From Trichomonas tenax (lineage: Eukaryota > Parabasalia > Trichomonadida > Trichomonadidae), in contig JALKBU010000076.1 of the NCBI GenBank assembly GCA_023091735.1, forward strand, positions 29,377 to 93,376: a stretch of DNA of 64,000 nt. Reading direction: 5' to 3'. A program made the position numbers and the translations under genes. Of the stretch, positions 1 through 11,628 are shown piece after piece. How positions within the stretch are numbered: position 1 is the first letter of the stretch; each line of letters begins with the position of its first letter. Below the pieces are notes generated by a model. The model was not told the DNA's origin, ran no database searches, and saw only the letters and a program-made list of their open reading frames with translations.

Positions 1-345
1 ATAAACATTTTCAAATTGATTGTGTTTTTCATATAATTCGAATTTCTTTAGCAGGAATGTATCAAAGCTTACTGATATGCATAGGCAATAGTACATAGCC
101 TCTAGCTTATTGCAAAAACTGTCTAGAAAATGAAATTTCAGCAAAACTTTGATCAATAAGGTGAAAATGTGATAAAGAAAATAACTTGAAAAATGAGATG
201 TGGAGACTGTCTAATAGCGGATTTTAAAACAAAAATAAGAATCGGTGAGATATAAATATTTAGGGTCTGTCATGACAAAGCAGGGTTGATTATAATGAAA
301 AGTTGTGTAAATTAGATTGTAATGGTATGTCTCATGTTATGAAAA
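1..345. other. Gene-free leader
   Basis: AT-rich sequence upstream of the PH-domain gene. I see no long ORF, repeat or RNA gene in it. Confidence 0.5.
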
Positions 346-678
346 ATGAGCGAAAAGGGACATTCCCAACGGAATAAGATCGTCAAAACTGGTTGGGGAG
401 TGAAACAGGGCTCAAGAGTGAAGAGTTGGAAGCGGAGGTGGTTCGTTCTGCTCAGTAACGGCAAACTTAGATATTTCGAAGACAAGATTTCCTTCATAGA
501 GAAAGGTCATTACGAATTAAACAAGCAAACGACTTTTACATTAGCGTGTGCATCAGGAGATGGCTTTCCTGTTACGATTGTTAATCAAAAGCGGACATTA
601 CACATCAATTTTCAGACGAAAGACGAAGCTAATGACTGGGTTAAAGTACTTACAGACGTTAAGAATGTACTCGAGTAA
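346..678 (+). CDS. Small stand-alone PH-domain protein
   Basis: The 110-residue protein is almost entirely one pleckstrin-homology domain (about residues 13-108). It begins with a TGWGVKQG turn, continues with the basic WKRRWFVL strand typical of PH domains that bind phosphoinositides, and ends in a helix with the conserved Trp (NDWVKVL). PH domains recruit proteins to membrane lipids; this one has no attached catalytic domain. The first 60 residues resemble the PH domain of the kinase at 10081-11493 (GW..KQG, K.WK.RWFVL), suggesting a shared family origin. No clear initiator motif lies directly before the start, which was chosen as the first ATG in frame. The lipid specificity cannot be read from the sequence. 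Confidence 0.8.
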   Translation: MSEKGHSQRNKIVKTGWGVKQGSRVKSWKRRWFVLLSNGKLRYFEDKISFIEKGHYELNKQTTFTLACASGDGFPVTIVNQKRTLHINFQTKDEANDWVKVLTDVKNVLE

Positions 679-1553
679 TTATCCATTGAAAATACCTTAG
701 TCCCATATTTCGATAATGCATTTCTGCAATTGTCTCATTGGTATTGTTATGCATATTTTGTTCGATGCATCAATTCCAAACGCAGATTTCTTGTTCTATA
801 ATTTGATATTTGTTATGTAAATTACACGTATAGTAATGAGTTTTTCTTGTGGATAGATCCACTATAAGCTGTACATATCATATTTATTATCTGTAGACTT
901 CAACATCACTTTTTACTCTTACAAAGTCCCTTTTTATTCTTATTTGATGTTTAGCTCTGGGAATCAAACATTAGAATACTAAAGAGAAAAGGAAGAAATT
1001 CACAAAATAGAAATACACCAAATCATAAAAATTGTGGATAATTCAATTTCAATTTGATCTGCTTGTATTTCCTATTCCGTTAATCATAATTTTTCGAATA
1101 CTATTATATAGCAAAGACACATGGCTTGAAAGTCGAATTTTAAAAAAATCGCTGTTATTTGGAATAGAGAAATGAGATATTATTTACTTGTTGGGTATAA
1201 TAAAGAGTTATGAAAAGTGACGTATTTACATGGCAAATGTATTTCACTTTGACATGTAAAATTGGTTATAATCTGTATTTATAAAGTTCAAATAAACTTG
1301 TTATAGCATCTGAAAATCTTATTAGAGAATCTATCAAGCTTGTTATAGATCATTTCAAGCTTGTTAGAGCGTCTATCGAGCTTAATAGAACACCTTATGT
1401 TAAATTGCAGGCTTTACATGTCAAAACATATTTATAACTGCCATGTAAACAGGTCACTTTTTATAACTTTTTATTATACCCTACATCCTTGCGATTAAAA
1501 TATATAGATTTTTAAATCAAATTTTTCAATGGTTTACATAAAAATTCAATAAA
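679..1553. other. Intergenic region holding a MITE
   Basis: AT-rich spacer between the PH gene and the first BspA-like gene. Its only recognisable content is the inverted-repeat element at 1193-1481; no coding region is supported. Confidence 0.6.
1193..1481. mobile_element. MITE-like element, copy A
   Basis: A 289-base element bounded by imperfect terminal inverted repeats. The left end reads GGGTATAATAAAGAG, then an AAAAGTGAC block, then TTTACATGGCA; the right end is the reverse complement with a few differences and finishes TTATTATACCC. The interior holds degenerate repeats of about 21-22 bases containing AAGCTTG or its complement. No ORF of transposase size is present, so it is non-autonomous. 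Copy B (25987-26377) has the same ends and interior in the opposite orientation. I could not identify a convincing target-site duplication. Confidence 0.75.
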
Positions 1554-4500
1554 ATGTTTTCCACTTTGATTTTTCACCAATTATTGGACAAAAGCTGTCT
1601 CTTAAACAGTGAAAACTCTCAGTCCATTACTATATCGTCCTATTCACAGATCTTCGATGACGAAACATATAAGCAAATTATCACACAAAATATCAAAACT
1701 ATTATCATAACCACTCCTAAGTACAATACAATTATAACTGCCCCTTGGTTTCCTTTCATAGAGAATGTCGAAATTAACACTCCTAAATACACTATTATTC
1801 CGCAAAATTGTTTCAAAGGCACAAAATTCCTTAAAAGCATTAAATTAGCACGTAACATTGACGAAATAGGAGATTATGCCTTTTCAGATTCGAGAATATC
1901 AAGTATTAATCTAGACAATATCAAAATTATTGGTGTATCTGCATTTAACACATGCATGAACCTCAAACACATAAATCTATCAAGAATCGTCACAATGGGT
2001 ACCCAGGTTTTTTCTTTATCTGGAATTGAAACTTTAATTTTATCAGATTATATAAGCGAAGCAGCAAATAATATGTGCAGTGAATGTCAGTATCTTCGAA
2101 GTGTAAAATTTGGAAAAAATGTTTCAGTAATTCGAGAAAAATCATTTTATTTCTGTTCTTCATTGAGCGAAATACAAATAGACTATGATAACATCAAAGC
2201 AATAGAGTCTAGCGCATTTTCATTAACTAATATTTCATATTTTAAATTTGGACCAAAACTTGAACAAATTGGCATAATGGCATTTACTCGGACGCTATTA
2301 ACGAGCGTTGAACTAAGCCCTGTCTCTGTTGAAATTGGTCTGCAATATGTTTTTTCATCATGTCCATTTTTAGTAAGTGTAACAATTCCTCAAGGTTACA
2401 AAGTGTCTGGCTATGTTTTTCAACAGTGTGCTAACTTAGAATCTGTTACTTTCCACGAAAGTATTACATCTATAGGAGAATATACATTTCAAGATTGCCC
2501 GAAATTGAAGAATATCAATCTTGAAAACATCAAAGAAATTAAAGCGGAAGCTTTTATCCGCTGCACAAGCCTTACAGCTGTCAATCTGAATTCTTGTGAA
2601 ACTATTGGTAATGAAGGCTTCCGTGATTGTTCGAATATGACTGTATTGGGTTTAGGCAGCAACCAGAAATCCGTCATTTTAGGAACATACTGCTTTTTCG
2701 GGTGCAGTAGATTACACATCTCTCAAATCCCAAGCAACATTCAAATAAACACTGCTTCCTTCGGCAGGTGTGACTCAATAACGACTGTTAATGTCTTTTT
2801 GTCGAATACTACTTGGCCAAATAGATGCTTTATGGGCTGCTTCAACTTGAAATCTGTAACTATTGATCCAAGCTCATTGGCCACTCAAATACCAGATGAA
2901 ATGTTTATGGGTTGTAGGAAACTTGAAAGCATCACTCTCTCAGATGGTATAACATCAATTGGTAAGTACGCATTTTATGCATGCAATCTATCAACAATTG
3001 ATTTAAAGTCTGTAACAAATCTCGAAGAATATTGCTTCTGTAGAAGTAATTTAGAGAGCATTACAATCGCATTCGATTTTGAGCCAAAACATCAATTTGA
3101 AAGTTGCCGCGATCTCAAGCAGATAAAATTTGTTGGAGCAATAGCACAATTTTCATTAGAGGCTTTTGCAAAATGCTATAGTCTAGAATCCTTCGATTTA
3201 CAGCCAGACTCTAATTATACATTCGATAATGGGTTATTGGTATTTAAACAGAACAGCTCATTGGTTGCATGCACCAATAGCATCAAAGAAAAATCGCTTA
3301 CTATTCCAACGAATATCATTTTCATAAAAGGCTATGCTTTTCAATGCAGCGTTACTGTTGAATAAGTAAATATTAATCACAGCGTTGTCATAGAACAACG
3401 CGCATTCACTAACTGTACTGGCATCAAATCATTTAACTATATAGGCCAAGCACTTCCTTGTATTCAAATTGAAGCTTTCTACAACTGCTATAATCTTGAA
3501 TCATTCGAAACAACGACGAAGCCAATAGAAATTCAAGAGCGTGCATTTACTAATTGCTATAGTCTCAAAAGAATGGACTGCACAAGCGAATGCCAATTCT
3601 ATAATGCATATTCATTCCAAAACTGCACCAGCTTAGAGTATGTCAATTTAACATATGCTGATTCAGTATATCATTATGCTTTTGCAGATTGCATTTCATT
3701 GACTGAAATAGAATTTAGTGATAGAATCAGAATGATTTTTGGAGGTGCCTTCTCTAATATAAGCATAACAGAACTAAGAATAGATTCCCCTGTGCACGTT
3801 TATCTTGAAGGACGTAGTTTCCAGTATTGCTCTAAACTCAAGAAGCTCTATCTTGATTATTCATATGTGAGTCCCCGCATGCCATTCTACAACTGCTCGA
3901 TTGAATACGTATATTTAGGCAAGAAAGCATATCCATACTCAACTCTTACTTTCGATAAAACCCAAACTGAAAAACTTGTCATTGAAGTTTCTCCTGAAAA
4001 CAAATATTACAAATCGATAGGAAACGTCGTCAAAGGACTAATTGAAAACGGTGTCGTTGGGTTTGTATCGTTGTCTAACGATAAATCAATCGATATTCCG
4101 GACACACCTTACATGACCAGTTATATTGGAGGTCAAGTCCAATATTATTCCAACAGGTATCCTGTGCACGAACCTACTATGCTTAAGATTCACGAACACG
4201 TGAAAATTTTTCCAGCTGAAACAATGCGTTTTACGAATCGCGTATACTCTATATGCTATGATGGATACGAATTTTTCGAGGGAGATTTATGGATGGATGG
4301 GCAAAGATTAAATCCTGGTGATTTGCGTGTCTTCGCTAAAGAAGATTATCCATTTCCGACATTATTCCAGCAGCTAGTTGAAAACACAGGATGTCAAGAA
4401 TGGGTTCCTCCATTTTTGAATCCTCCTGAACTCAGTACTGGCAGAAGCAATGTCTTTGGTTTATCAAAGAACGAAATATTCCTCATCATCGTTGTTGTTA

Positions 4501-4631
4501 TTGTTGGCGGATGCTTCACAGCATTCGTTGTCTATTTCCTTGTCAAATACAAGCAGATGTGCGCAAAGAAGAAAGGAGATGATGACTCAAAGAGGCAGAA
4601 ATCTGACGCAGAAGTGCCAGTTGAAGCTTAA
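1554..4631 (+). pseudogene. BspA-like leucine-rich surface protein, one in-frame stop
   Basis: An open frame of 1026 codons interrupted by one TAA at 3363-3365; the same frame continues intact to the TAA ending at 4631. The encoded product is built of LRR_5/BspA-type leucine-rich repeats of about 23 residues with a recurrent F..C..L..I pattern. It finishes with one hydrophobic segment (codons about 975-1000, IFLIIVVVIVGG core) and a short charged cytoplasmic tail. Family knowledge: trichomonads carry hundreds of such proteins, many exposed on the surface and implicated in adhesion. The stop truncates the product before its membrane anchor. It may be a young pseudogene, an allele or a base error; the flanking codons are undamaged. 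No signal peptide is obvious. A related, far more decayed copy follows at 5600-8662. Confidence 0.85.
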
Positions 4632-5599
4632 TTAATAGATTTTTGTTATTATTTTATAAACTCTTAATACATAATGACATTATTTATAAAATGTTCTGAA
4701 AAAAAATTGGCAGATTTTTTACGTGCTTTCAATTTGTTTCATAACATAAAACAGACATTAGATTTCGCATTTTAGCTACGAAGCAAGTGAAGAAGACAAA
4801 TAATGTAATCAATGTAACACAATAGTTCAAGAATATATCGTGAAAATTTTTAAAAAATACCGAAAATTAAACTAGAAATGTTTAAATTAACTCGTACTAA
4901 GTCTGAACTGGTGCTCATATTACAGTTATTGGATGCTCAACCTTAAACAGAACGAAAAACATTGGTATATTAAAAACCTTTCAATATTATCAAAATAATG
5001 CGAGCGAAATTCAGCAGATATCATTAAATGTCAATTCGTTCACTATAAGAGTTCAAAAATCAAGTTCATTACAAGAATTTACCTTTATACACCAAATATT
5101 TTCAATAACTTATCGATATACATTAAAAATCCGTTCACATGTCATACATACAATGATATCTTCAATGTCCATTTATACATTACGCTTGAATGGCATATTA
5201 TAAGATATCTAATTTTGATTATTGTAATTCAAGCCTAAGCACTACAAGAATATACTATTGTTGCATGTGTGTAATGAATGCATAGTCTTTTATGAAGCGA
5301 AATTAAAAGAAATTATTTCTACATTTAATGTTGCATACCGTCGTTAATACTTTAGATTTACAATGTACTCAACCGAGGGATTATCGCTGTACCACTAATT
5401 TCGAATTTTGCTTTCACATATTTGATTCATAACGATTCATCATACATAAAAGCGCAAAACTTTGTGTACAGATGCTAATCGTGACAGTGAATGCAGTACT
5501 CGATGTAAAATGATCGAATTAAAATTTTCATAACCACCGGCAAAAAAAATAAAATTTTTAAATTTTTTCGAACATCGTTCATTTTTAGCGCAATTTTGG
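4632..5599. other. Intergenic spacer between BspA copies
   Basis: About 970 bases of AT-rich DNA. It shows no long ORF and no recognisable repeat. The promoter of the downstream copy should lie here, but I see no clear initiator. Confidence 0.45.
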
Positions 5600-8500
5600 C
5601 CAAATCGCTCTATTTTGATACAGCAGCGAGTGGTTCCAGGACATTGACAATATCATAGCAGTCCCAAATCAACGATATTGAGAAATATAATCAGATTCTT
5701 CAAAAAACCATTAATAAAATTATAATAACAACACCAAATTGCAGTACAATAGCTGCTGCTTCGTGGTTCTATCTTATAGAAACTGTTGAAGTTGACACTC
5801 CTACGTTAAATACTACTTATTCGAATTGTTTTGCGAATACTGGATATCTCAAAAACGTTGTTCTCGGTCCCAGCTACACTGAGATATCAGTTTCTACATT
5901 TGCAAATTCAGGTTTGTTTAATATCAATCTTGAAAATATTAAAGTCATCCAAGATTCTGCATTTTCTCGCTGCAAAAACTTAGAACACATATATTTACCA
6001 AATGTCGTAGAATTAGGACAATATGTTTTCATTGAATCTGGAATTAGATCATTAAAACTACCTGATGCAATAATAATTGTTCACCTTTACTTTTGCGAGT
6101 TTTGCTATCGCCTGAAAACTGCAATATTGGGATCAAATGTCGACTCGATTGATGATTATTGTTTTCATTGCTGTTATTCATTATCTGAGCTCATAGTTAA
6201 CTATGACACAGTAACATATGTTGGTGATTCAGCACTAATGTACACAGCAATCACATATTTCAAAATCAATCGCAATTTTTTGGGGCAAAATATGAATCAT
6301 TTTGTCGATCACAGATTAAGACTATTGAAATAGCACCACATGCCATTGGCTACTCGCTGTTAACTGCAGCCTTCCACTATTGTCCAAATATTGTTGAAGT
6401 TACGTTTCCAATTAATTACACATCGATTGATCATGCACTATTTTCTGGCTGTTGCAACTTAGAAACTGTACATTTTCAAGATTTTGTTGTCCTGATTGAC
6501 AATTGGGTATTCAGAGACTGTGTAAACTCAAATCTATTAATCTTGAAAATGTTCAAAGAATTGGACCTGAAAGTTTCTTAAAATTGTCTCAGCCTAAAAG
6601 TAGTTAATCTCACTCAATGCACTCAGATATTTGAAAATGTATTTCAAAATTGTATTAATTTAGAAAAAGTTATTGGACTCGAAGATCGCTCAACAGAGGT
6701 TACTATAGGTAACAAATGCTTTTCTGAATGCACAAAGCTTTTGTTTTTCAAGCTAACAACAAATCGCTTGCTGAAATCTGAATGTTTTGCAAGATGTGAT
6801 AATATCACTTCATTACATATCTTTTTAAAGGATCAGATATCATACGATAGATGTTTCTTGGGTTGTTACAATCTTAAATCAGTCATTATCGATCCAGAAT
6901 TAGATGGAACTGAAATCTCCAATGAAATGTTCATGGGATGTAAAAATCTCGAGTCGATCATCATCAATAAGAATATTACTTCCATTGGTAATTATGCATT
7001 TTACGCTTGTAAGATTTCTAGTATTGAACTTAAATATATCACTTCTTTCGGAAATTATTGCTTCATGCGCACTAAGTTAGAGAATATAACAATAGCATCT
7101 GATTTTACTTCGGGTCATTAGTTTGAAAAATGCACAGATCTTCGAAGAATCAAAATTTTATCGAATGTCACCAAATTTTCATTAGAACTATTCCAATTCT
7201 GCCATAATTTAGAAAACATCGATGTTAAAGAAAACACTAACTATTCGTTTAATAATGGAATGCTGATTTATAAGTCTGATCTTTCACTTGTTGCTTGTTT
7301 AGGCCGCAATCTTAATAAGACACTATCGATTTCATCTGGACTACTCTCAATTAAGCCATATGCATTTCATTGTAACCATATTACCGAAGAAATTATTATT
7401 ACTAATTCGATAATTTTCTCTGGTTTTACATTTTCTAATTATTTTGCACTCAAAGCATTCACATATAATGGAATTCACCTTCCATTCATTCCACAAGGTC
7501 TTTTTCAGAATTTTTTTAATCTTGAAACCTTCAATGCGAATGCAAAGCCTTTAACTGTTCAAAGCTCTGCATTTAAGAACTGCTACAACTTGAAGAGAAT
7601 AGACTGCTGTGATCAATGCAGAAGTTTCGATAATCAAGCATTTATGAATTGTACAAAGTTGGAATTTATTAATCTCAGTGCTGCTTTTGTTATATCCAAG
7701 AATGAATTTGCTGATTGTGTTTCGTTAACTGAAATAACACTTGGAGAGCTTCAATATGTCTCAACTGGAGCATTTTCCAATATAAGCATTACAGAATTAA
7801 ACATTACTTCGCCTAATGAATTGACTATTGATTCAGGTGCATTCCAATTTTGCTCCAAACTCAAGAAGATTTATTTAGATTATGGACAAATTAATACAGA
7901 GTCTGTTTTTAACACTGTTCCATCGAATATGCATATTTCGGAAAGCGTGTGTTCCAATTTTCGATTCTAATACTTTCTGGAATCCAAACTGAGAAATTTG
8001 AAATTGAATTTTCTCCAAAAAACACATTTTACACAGCGCACGACAATGTCTTTATCGGCCTCTCGGATAACATTGTTGTTGGCACATTTGTCCTTTCAAC
8101 AGACAAAATCATTAAAACTGTCTCCGATAAGTTAAAGTTTAGTTCTAATTATGCATACCTGAGACAGTTCACTTCGAATGGAATGCCAATTGGACGCCAG
8201 CCAACAATGTTGAAGATTACCGAAAATATTAGAGAATTTGAGCTGTATCCAAATGGGTTCCCTAAAATATACTCCATATGCTATGAAGGAGATGAATTTT
8301 TAGATGGAACCTTCAATATGGATGATAGTGGCAAAAGTGCAGGAGAAATTCGTGTTTTCACGAAAGAAGATTATCCATTCCCCGCACTATTGGGCCAACC
8401 TGTCGAGAACATAGGATGCAATGACAGGGTCCCTCCATTCATAGATCCTGCATTCAGCATTGGAGCAAACAATGTTTTTGGATTATCGAAGAATGAAATC

Positions 8501-8662
8501 TTCCTAATCATTGTTGTTGTTATTGTTGGAGGTTTCTTTATCGCCTTCATCGTTTACTTCCTCGTTAGGTACAAATAGATGTGTTCTAAGAAGAATTCTG
8601 CAAATTCGAAAGATCTCTCAACGCAACCTAAGTCAGATGATGAAGTCCCTGTAATGGCTTGA
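5600..8662 (+). pseudogene. Decayed BspA-like leucine-rich surface protein
   Basis: Tandem paralogue of the gene at 1554-4631, aligned to it over nearly the full length. Readable pieces lie at 5659-6333, 6330-6525, 6600-7121, 7122-7970 and 7949-8662. Damage visible: TAG at 5656-5658, TAG at 7119-7121 (within a conserved His-Gln-Phe site) and TAG at 8576-8578 (replacing a Gln just after the membrane segment), plus frameshifts near 6290, 6525, 6590 and 7950. No start codon equivalent is evident at the 5' end. The membrane segment and tail (8480-8660) are still recognisable. It is a clear pseudogene, older than the lesion in its neighbour. The TAG codons mostly replace glutamine codons, which fits ordinary C-to-T mutation. 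Confidence 0.85.
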
Positions 8663-9108
8663 GGCGCTTATCCCACATTCATATATATTGTTGTAATTAA
8701 AGTTTTATTCATGAAATCAAAGATTTTCTCTTTTTTTGTGTGTGTCAAAAAGTATTTTAAAGATATGCTTTTTCTTTTCCTATTGCATTTCTAAATCAAA
8801 AACTTGTGCTCAATGAAAAAATTACAAAAACTAAAAAATCATTCGTCTGAATGTAAAGATTTGTTTTTTCAATCCACATTTAACTCCTTTATCTCCTTCG
8901 AGAGGATCCAAATGTGATGTCAAAACTGTGATTTCTTATACAGAAATTAGAAAATAATCGACCGACATTCACCCAGTGACACCTTAAACAATGTTTAAAC
9001 TCGCAAATTCCTCCCACAGCGAAATTACTAAACCAATGTCTGTGAAAAAAAATCAAAATCACTAGAAAAATAAAAAGCTTATTTTTAGATATTTGGTCCT
9101 TTTGCGTT
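8663..9108. other. Intergenic spacer
   Basis: AT-rich non-coding sequence between the decayed BspA copy and the foldback element. Nothing recognisable is seen. Confidence 0.45.
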
Positions 9109-9123
9109 ATATTGTTTCATAAA
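9109..9123. repeat. Left copy of 15-base target-site duplication
   Basis: ATATTGTTTCATAAA abuts the left end of the foldback element. The sequence abutting the right end (9964-9978) is ATATTGGTTCATAAA, identical at 14 of 15 positions, as expected for a target-site duplication. Confidence 0.7.
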
Positions 9124-9963
9124 TGTCGCGTATAATATTCCAACAAACGAAAAGTGATACTTTACATGTCAAATTTATTGTCTGAATCTGACATGTAATA
9201 AAAAGGGTGTGACTCCAAAAGTGACTTCATGAAAAAATAATTACGACTATCTTAAAGACAGCATGAGGATGGGTCCCCATGGTGTCTTTGAGACAGTCGC
9301 AGCTAGTTTTTGCTACTCCAGGACGAAATCGGAATTTCAATAATTTAGCTATATATGATATGAAGAAAGTTTGAATATTTGAATCAATTTTCATAAGTTG
9401 TCTGTGGAGTGAGCAGATGATGTGTATTTAAAGCATGCGTGTTTTCGGTTATATTTATCATATTAAATTTTCTTATAAAGAGATTTTGAAAGTGATATTT
9501 GAAATAAAAAAAAAAATATTGAATATATATGAATTATAACCAAATATATGTCATTTTCATTAACCAAGGTCATCATTTATGCGATTTTAATATAATATTA
9601 ATTTTTTGTAATTACTTTAAAAAATAAAGTTTGTAGGCATCCTTTGCACCAGAACACACCTGAAATGCTAATATCAGGTCTGGTTTGGTGCAAAGAATGC
9701 CTACAAACTCGTCCAGGACGAAATCGGCTAAATTATTGAAATTCCGATTTCGTCCTGGAGTAGCAAAAATTAGCTGTGACTGTCTCAAAGACACCATGGG
9801 GACCCATCCTCATGCTGTCTTTGAGACAGTCACAGTCTCTCTTGACTTCGCTCTTGTAGGAAAAAGGCAAAATCATATTTGTCACTTTTTAAAACCTCAC
9901 TTTACATGTCGAATCTGATATGTAAAGTGTCACTTTTCGTTTGAAAGATTATTATACGCTACA
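9124..9963. mobile_element. Foldback element with nested hairpins
   Basis: An 840-base element with terminal inverted repeats of about 45 bases. Each end carries GCGTATAATA, then AAACGAAAAGTGA, then a TTTACATGTCA-like block. Inside is a 96-base inverted repeat (9254-9349 with 9727-9822, two differences). Three serial hairpins follow: 9628-9709 (36-base arms, some mismatches), 9713-9758 (15-base perfect arms) and 9774-9835 (20-base perfect arms). Two short ORFs (9612-9797 minus, 9685-9918 plus) run through the hairpins and are not convincing genes. There is no transposase, so movement would depend on another element. The outer ends resemble those of the two MITEs in this window, suggesting a common mobilising enzyme. 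Confidence 0.8.
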
Positions 9964-9978
9964 ATATTGGTTCATAAA
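9964..9978. repeat. Right copy of 15-base target-site duplication
   Basis: ATATTGGTTCATAAA abuts the right end of the foldback element and matches the left flank at 14 of 15 positions. Confidence 0.7.
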
Positions 9979-10057
9979 ATCAGGGAAAATAGAGAATTCA
10001 AAATCGAGCAAAATAAATTGTCACTTTTCAAACTTCACTTTTCATGATTTGAGAGAT

Positions 10058-10064
10058 TCATTTT
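10058..10064 (+). promoter_or_regulatory. Initiator-like motif before Akt-like kinase
   Basis: TCATTTT fits the trichomonad initiator TCA(C/T)(T/A). With transcription from the A it gives a leader of about 21 bases. Two further TCACTTTTC motifs lie at 10021 and 10035, so start-site choice is uncertain. Confidence 0.5.
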
Positions 10065-10080
10065 AAAAACAACATATTCA

Positions 10081-11493
10081 ATGTCCACTATATCGCTGAA
10101 AAACAAAAATCGATTACACTCGATAAAAAAATCAAAAATGATAAAGTCAGGTTGGGCAACGAAACAAGGTGGTCTAATCAAGACTTGGAAGAAGCGTTGG
10201 TTTGTCCTCGAGAAGGATTCTCTGATATATTTCACGAAAGACGGCGGTGAAGAGCAAGGAAGAATTCCAATCGGCTCAACATGCGTCGTTTCACCAGCGC
10301 CTGACTGCAAGAAGCAACCGGCGTTCAAAATTGTGACATCAGAGCGCACTTTCTTCATTGTTACAGACACGCAAAAGGAATGTTCGGATTGGATTTCGGC
10401 AATTGCAAACGCTATTTCTCACTCGAATTCGGCTCCGGCACCTGCAGCGCCTGCACCGGGCACAAAGGCACCAGGAGCGGCCCCGAAAAAGGCTTCGATG
10501 GAAGATTTCCAAATTATTGGTGTCCTTGGCCGCGGCACATATGGAAAGGTCCAACTCGTTAAGCAGAAAGAAACTGGGAAATTATTCGCACTTAAGACTA
10601 TGTCTAAGCGTCTCCTCGCGGAATCAGATCAAATCGAGCAAACTATTGTCGAAAGAGATCTCCTCCTTAAGGTTAAATGCTCATTCCTCGTTTGCGCGCA
10701 CTACACATTCCAAACAGACGCAAAAGTTTTCATGATCATCGATTACGTCCCTGGAGGTGAATTATTCGGAAGGCTTAAGCAGGAGTCCAGCTTCCCAGAA
10801 TCACGCACCAGGCTCTATGCAGCTGAGATCCTCCTTGGTCTTGGCTACTTACACTCACAAAATTATATATATCGTGATTTGAAACCAGAAAATATTCTTG
10901 TTGACATAGACGGACACTTGCGCTTGACAGATTTCGGTCTCGCCAAGAAGGCTTCAGACAACGAATCGACAAGTTCTTTCTGCGGTACACCGGAATATAT
11001 CGCTCCAGAAATGATTCAGCGCCTTCCCTACTCGAAGGCTGTCGACTGGTGGTCGCTCGGTGTCCTTATCTTCGAAATGCTTACTGGTCTTCCACCTTTC
11101 TATGATGAAAACGTGAACCAAATGTACCGCTCAATTCTCAGAGACGATATCACATATCCAAGCCACGTTTCGCTTGCAGCACGCGATCTTATCAACAAAC
11201 TTCTTGATAAGAACCCAGCAACAAGACTTGGTTCTGGACCAACCGATATGGAAGAAATCAAAGTCCATCCATTCTTCAAGGAACTTAACTGGGCTGATGT
11301 TGAGGCCAAGAAGGTAAAGCCTGAGTGGATTCCAGAAATTAAAGATGCAACAGATACATCTTGCTTCGATGCCGAGTTCACACAGGAACAAGGTGGTGTT
11401 TCTTTCGAAGATGGGAGCCTTATTGGAAATGATACACAGCAAATGTTCACTGGATTTACATGCACACAAGACTCTGCTCTTGATGATTTATAA
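10081..11493 (+). CDS. PH-AGC protein kinase, Akt/PKB-like
   Basis: A 470-residue Ser/Thr kinase with the Akt domain order. PH domain: about 20-112 (WATKQG, WKKRWFVL). Ala/Pro-rich linker: about 116-138. Kinase domain: about 143-400, with a glycine loop GRGTYGKV, an invariant Lys in FALK, the catalytic YRDLKPEN and DFGLAKK, and an activation loop ending SSFCGTPEYIAPE, the site PDK1 phosphorylates in AGC kinases. The AGC C-tail ends in a hydrophobic motif FTGFTC, close to the F..F(S/T)(Y/F) pattern. All catalytic residues are present, so it should be active. Known Akt enzymes bind phosphoinositides and act downstream of PI3K; that role here is inference. In the same window lies a TOR-like protein with a dead kinase domain. 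The gene is convergent with the coiled-coil gene ending at 11629. Confidence 0.92.
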   Translation: MSTISLKNKNRLHSIKKSKMIKSGWATKQGGLIKTWKKRWFVLEKDSLIYFTKDGGEEQGRIPIGSTCVVSPAPDCKKQPAFKIVTSERTFFIVTDTQKECSDWISAIANAISHSNSAPAPAAPAPGTKAPGAAPKKASMEDFQIIGVLGRGTYGKVQLVKQKETGKLFALKTMSKRLLAESDQIEQTIVERDLLLKVKCSFLVCAHYTFQTDAKVFMIIDYVPGGELFGRLKQESSFPESRTRLYAAEILLGLGYLHSQNYIYRDLKPENILVDIDGHLRLTDFGLAKKASDNESTSSFCGTPEYIAPEMIQRLPYSKAVDWWSLGVLIFEMLTGLPPFYDENVNQMYRSILRDDITYPSHVSLAARDLINKLLDKNPATRLGSGPTDMEEIKVHPFFKELNWADVEAKKVKPEWIPEIKDATDTSCFDAEFTQEQGGVSFEDGSLIGNDTQQMFTGFTCTQDSALDDL

Positions 11494-11628
11494 GTTTTTT
11501 ACAATTCCTTGATTTTATGAGATTAAATCTATATTTCGATTATTTATATGTATTATTTTTCTATATATTCTTATCCAATAAATAAAAAATACATCAATAT
11601 TTCAAAATAATACAAACATATAAAATCT

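Noticed and set aside
1554..8662. Reassigned TAA/TAG stop codons (glutamine), since several in-frame stops fall at glutamine sites
   Set aside because: Intact genes in the window end cleanly with TAA at the expected family length (Akt-like kinase, HMG-CoA synthase, L3), and the second BspA copy also has frameshifts. Decay explains the stops.
9612..9918. Two ORFs in the foldback element as transposon genes
   Set aside because: They read through palindromes and encode mirror-like products; neither has a transposase or other domain.
10081..11493. Entamoeba as the source organism, because PH-kinases occur there
   Set aside because: Flagellar genes (enkurin, TMEM107-like) and BspA proteins with the short tail fit a flagellate trichomonad better.
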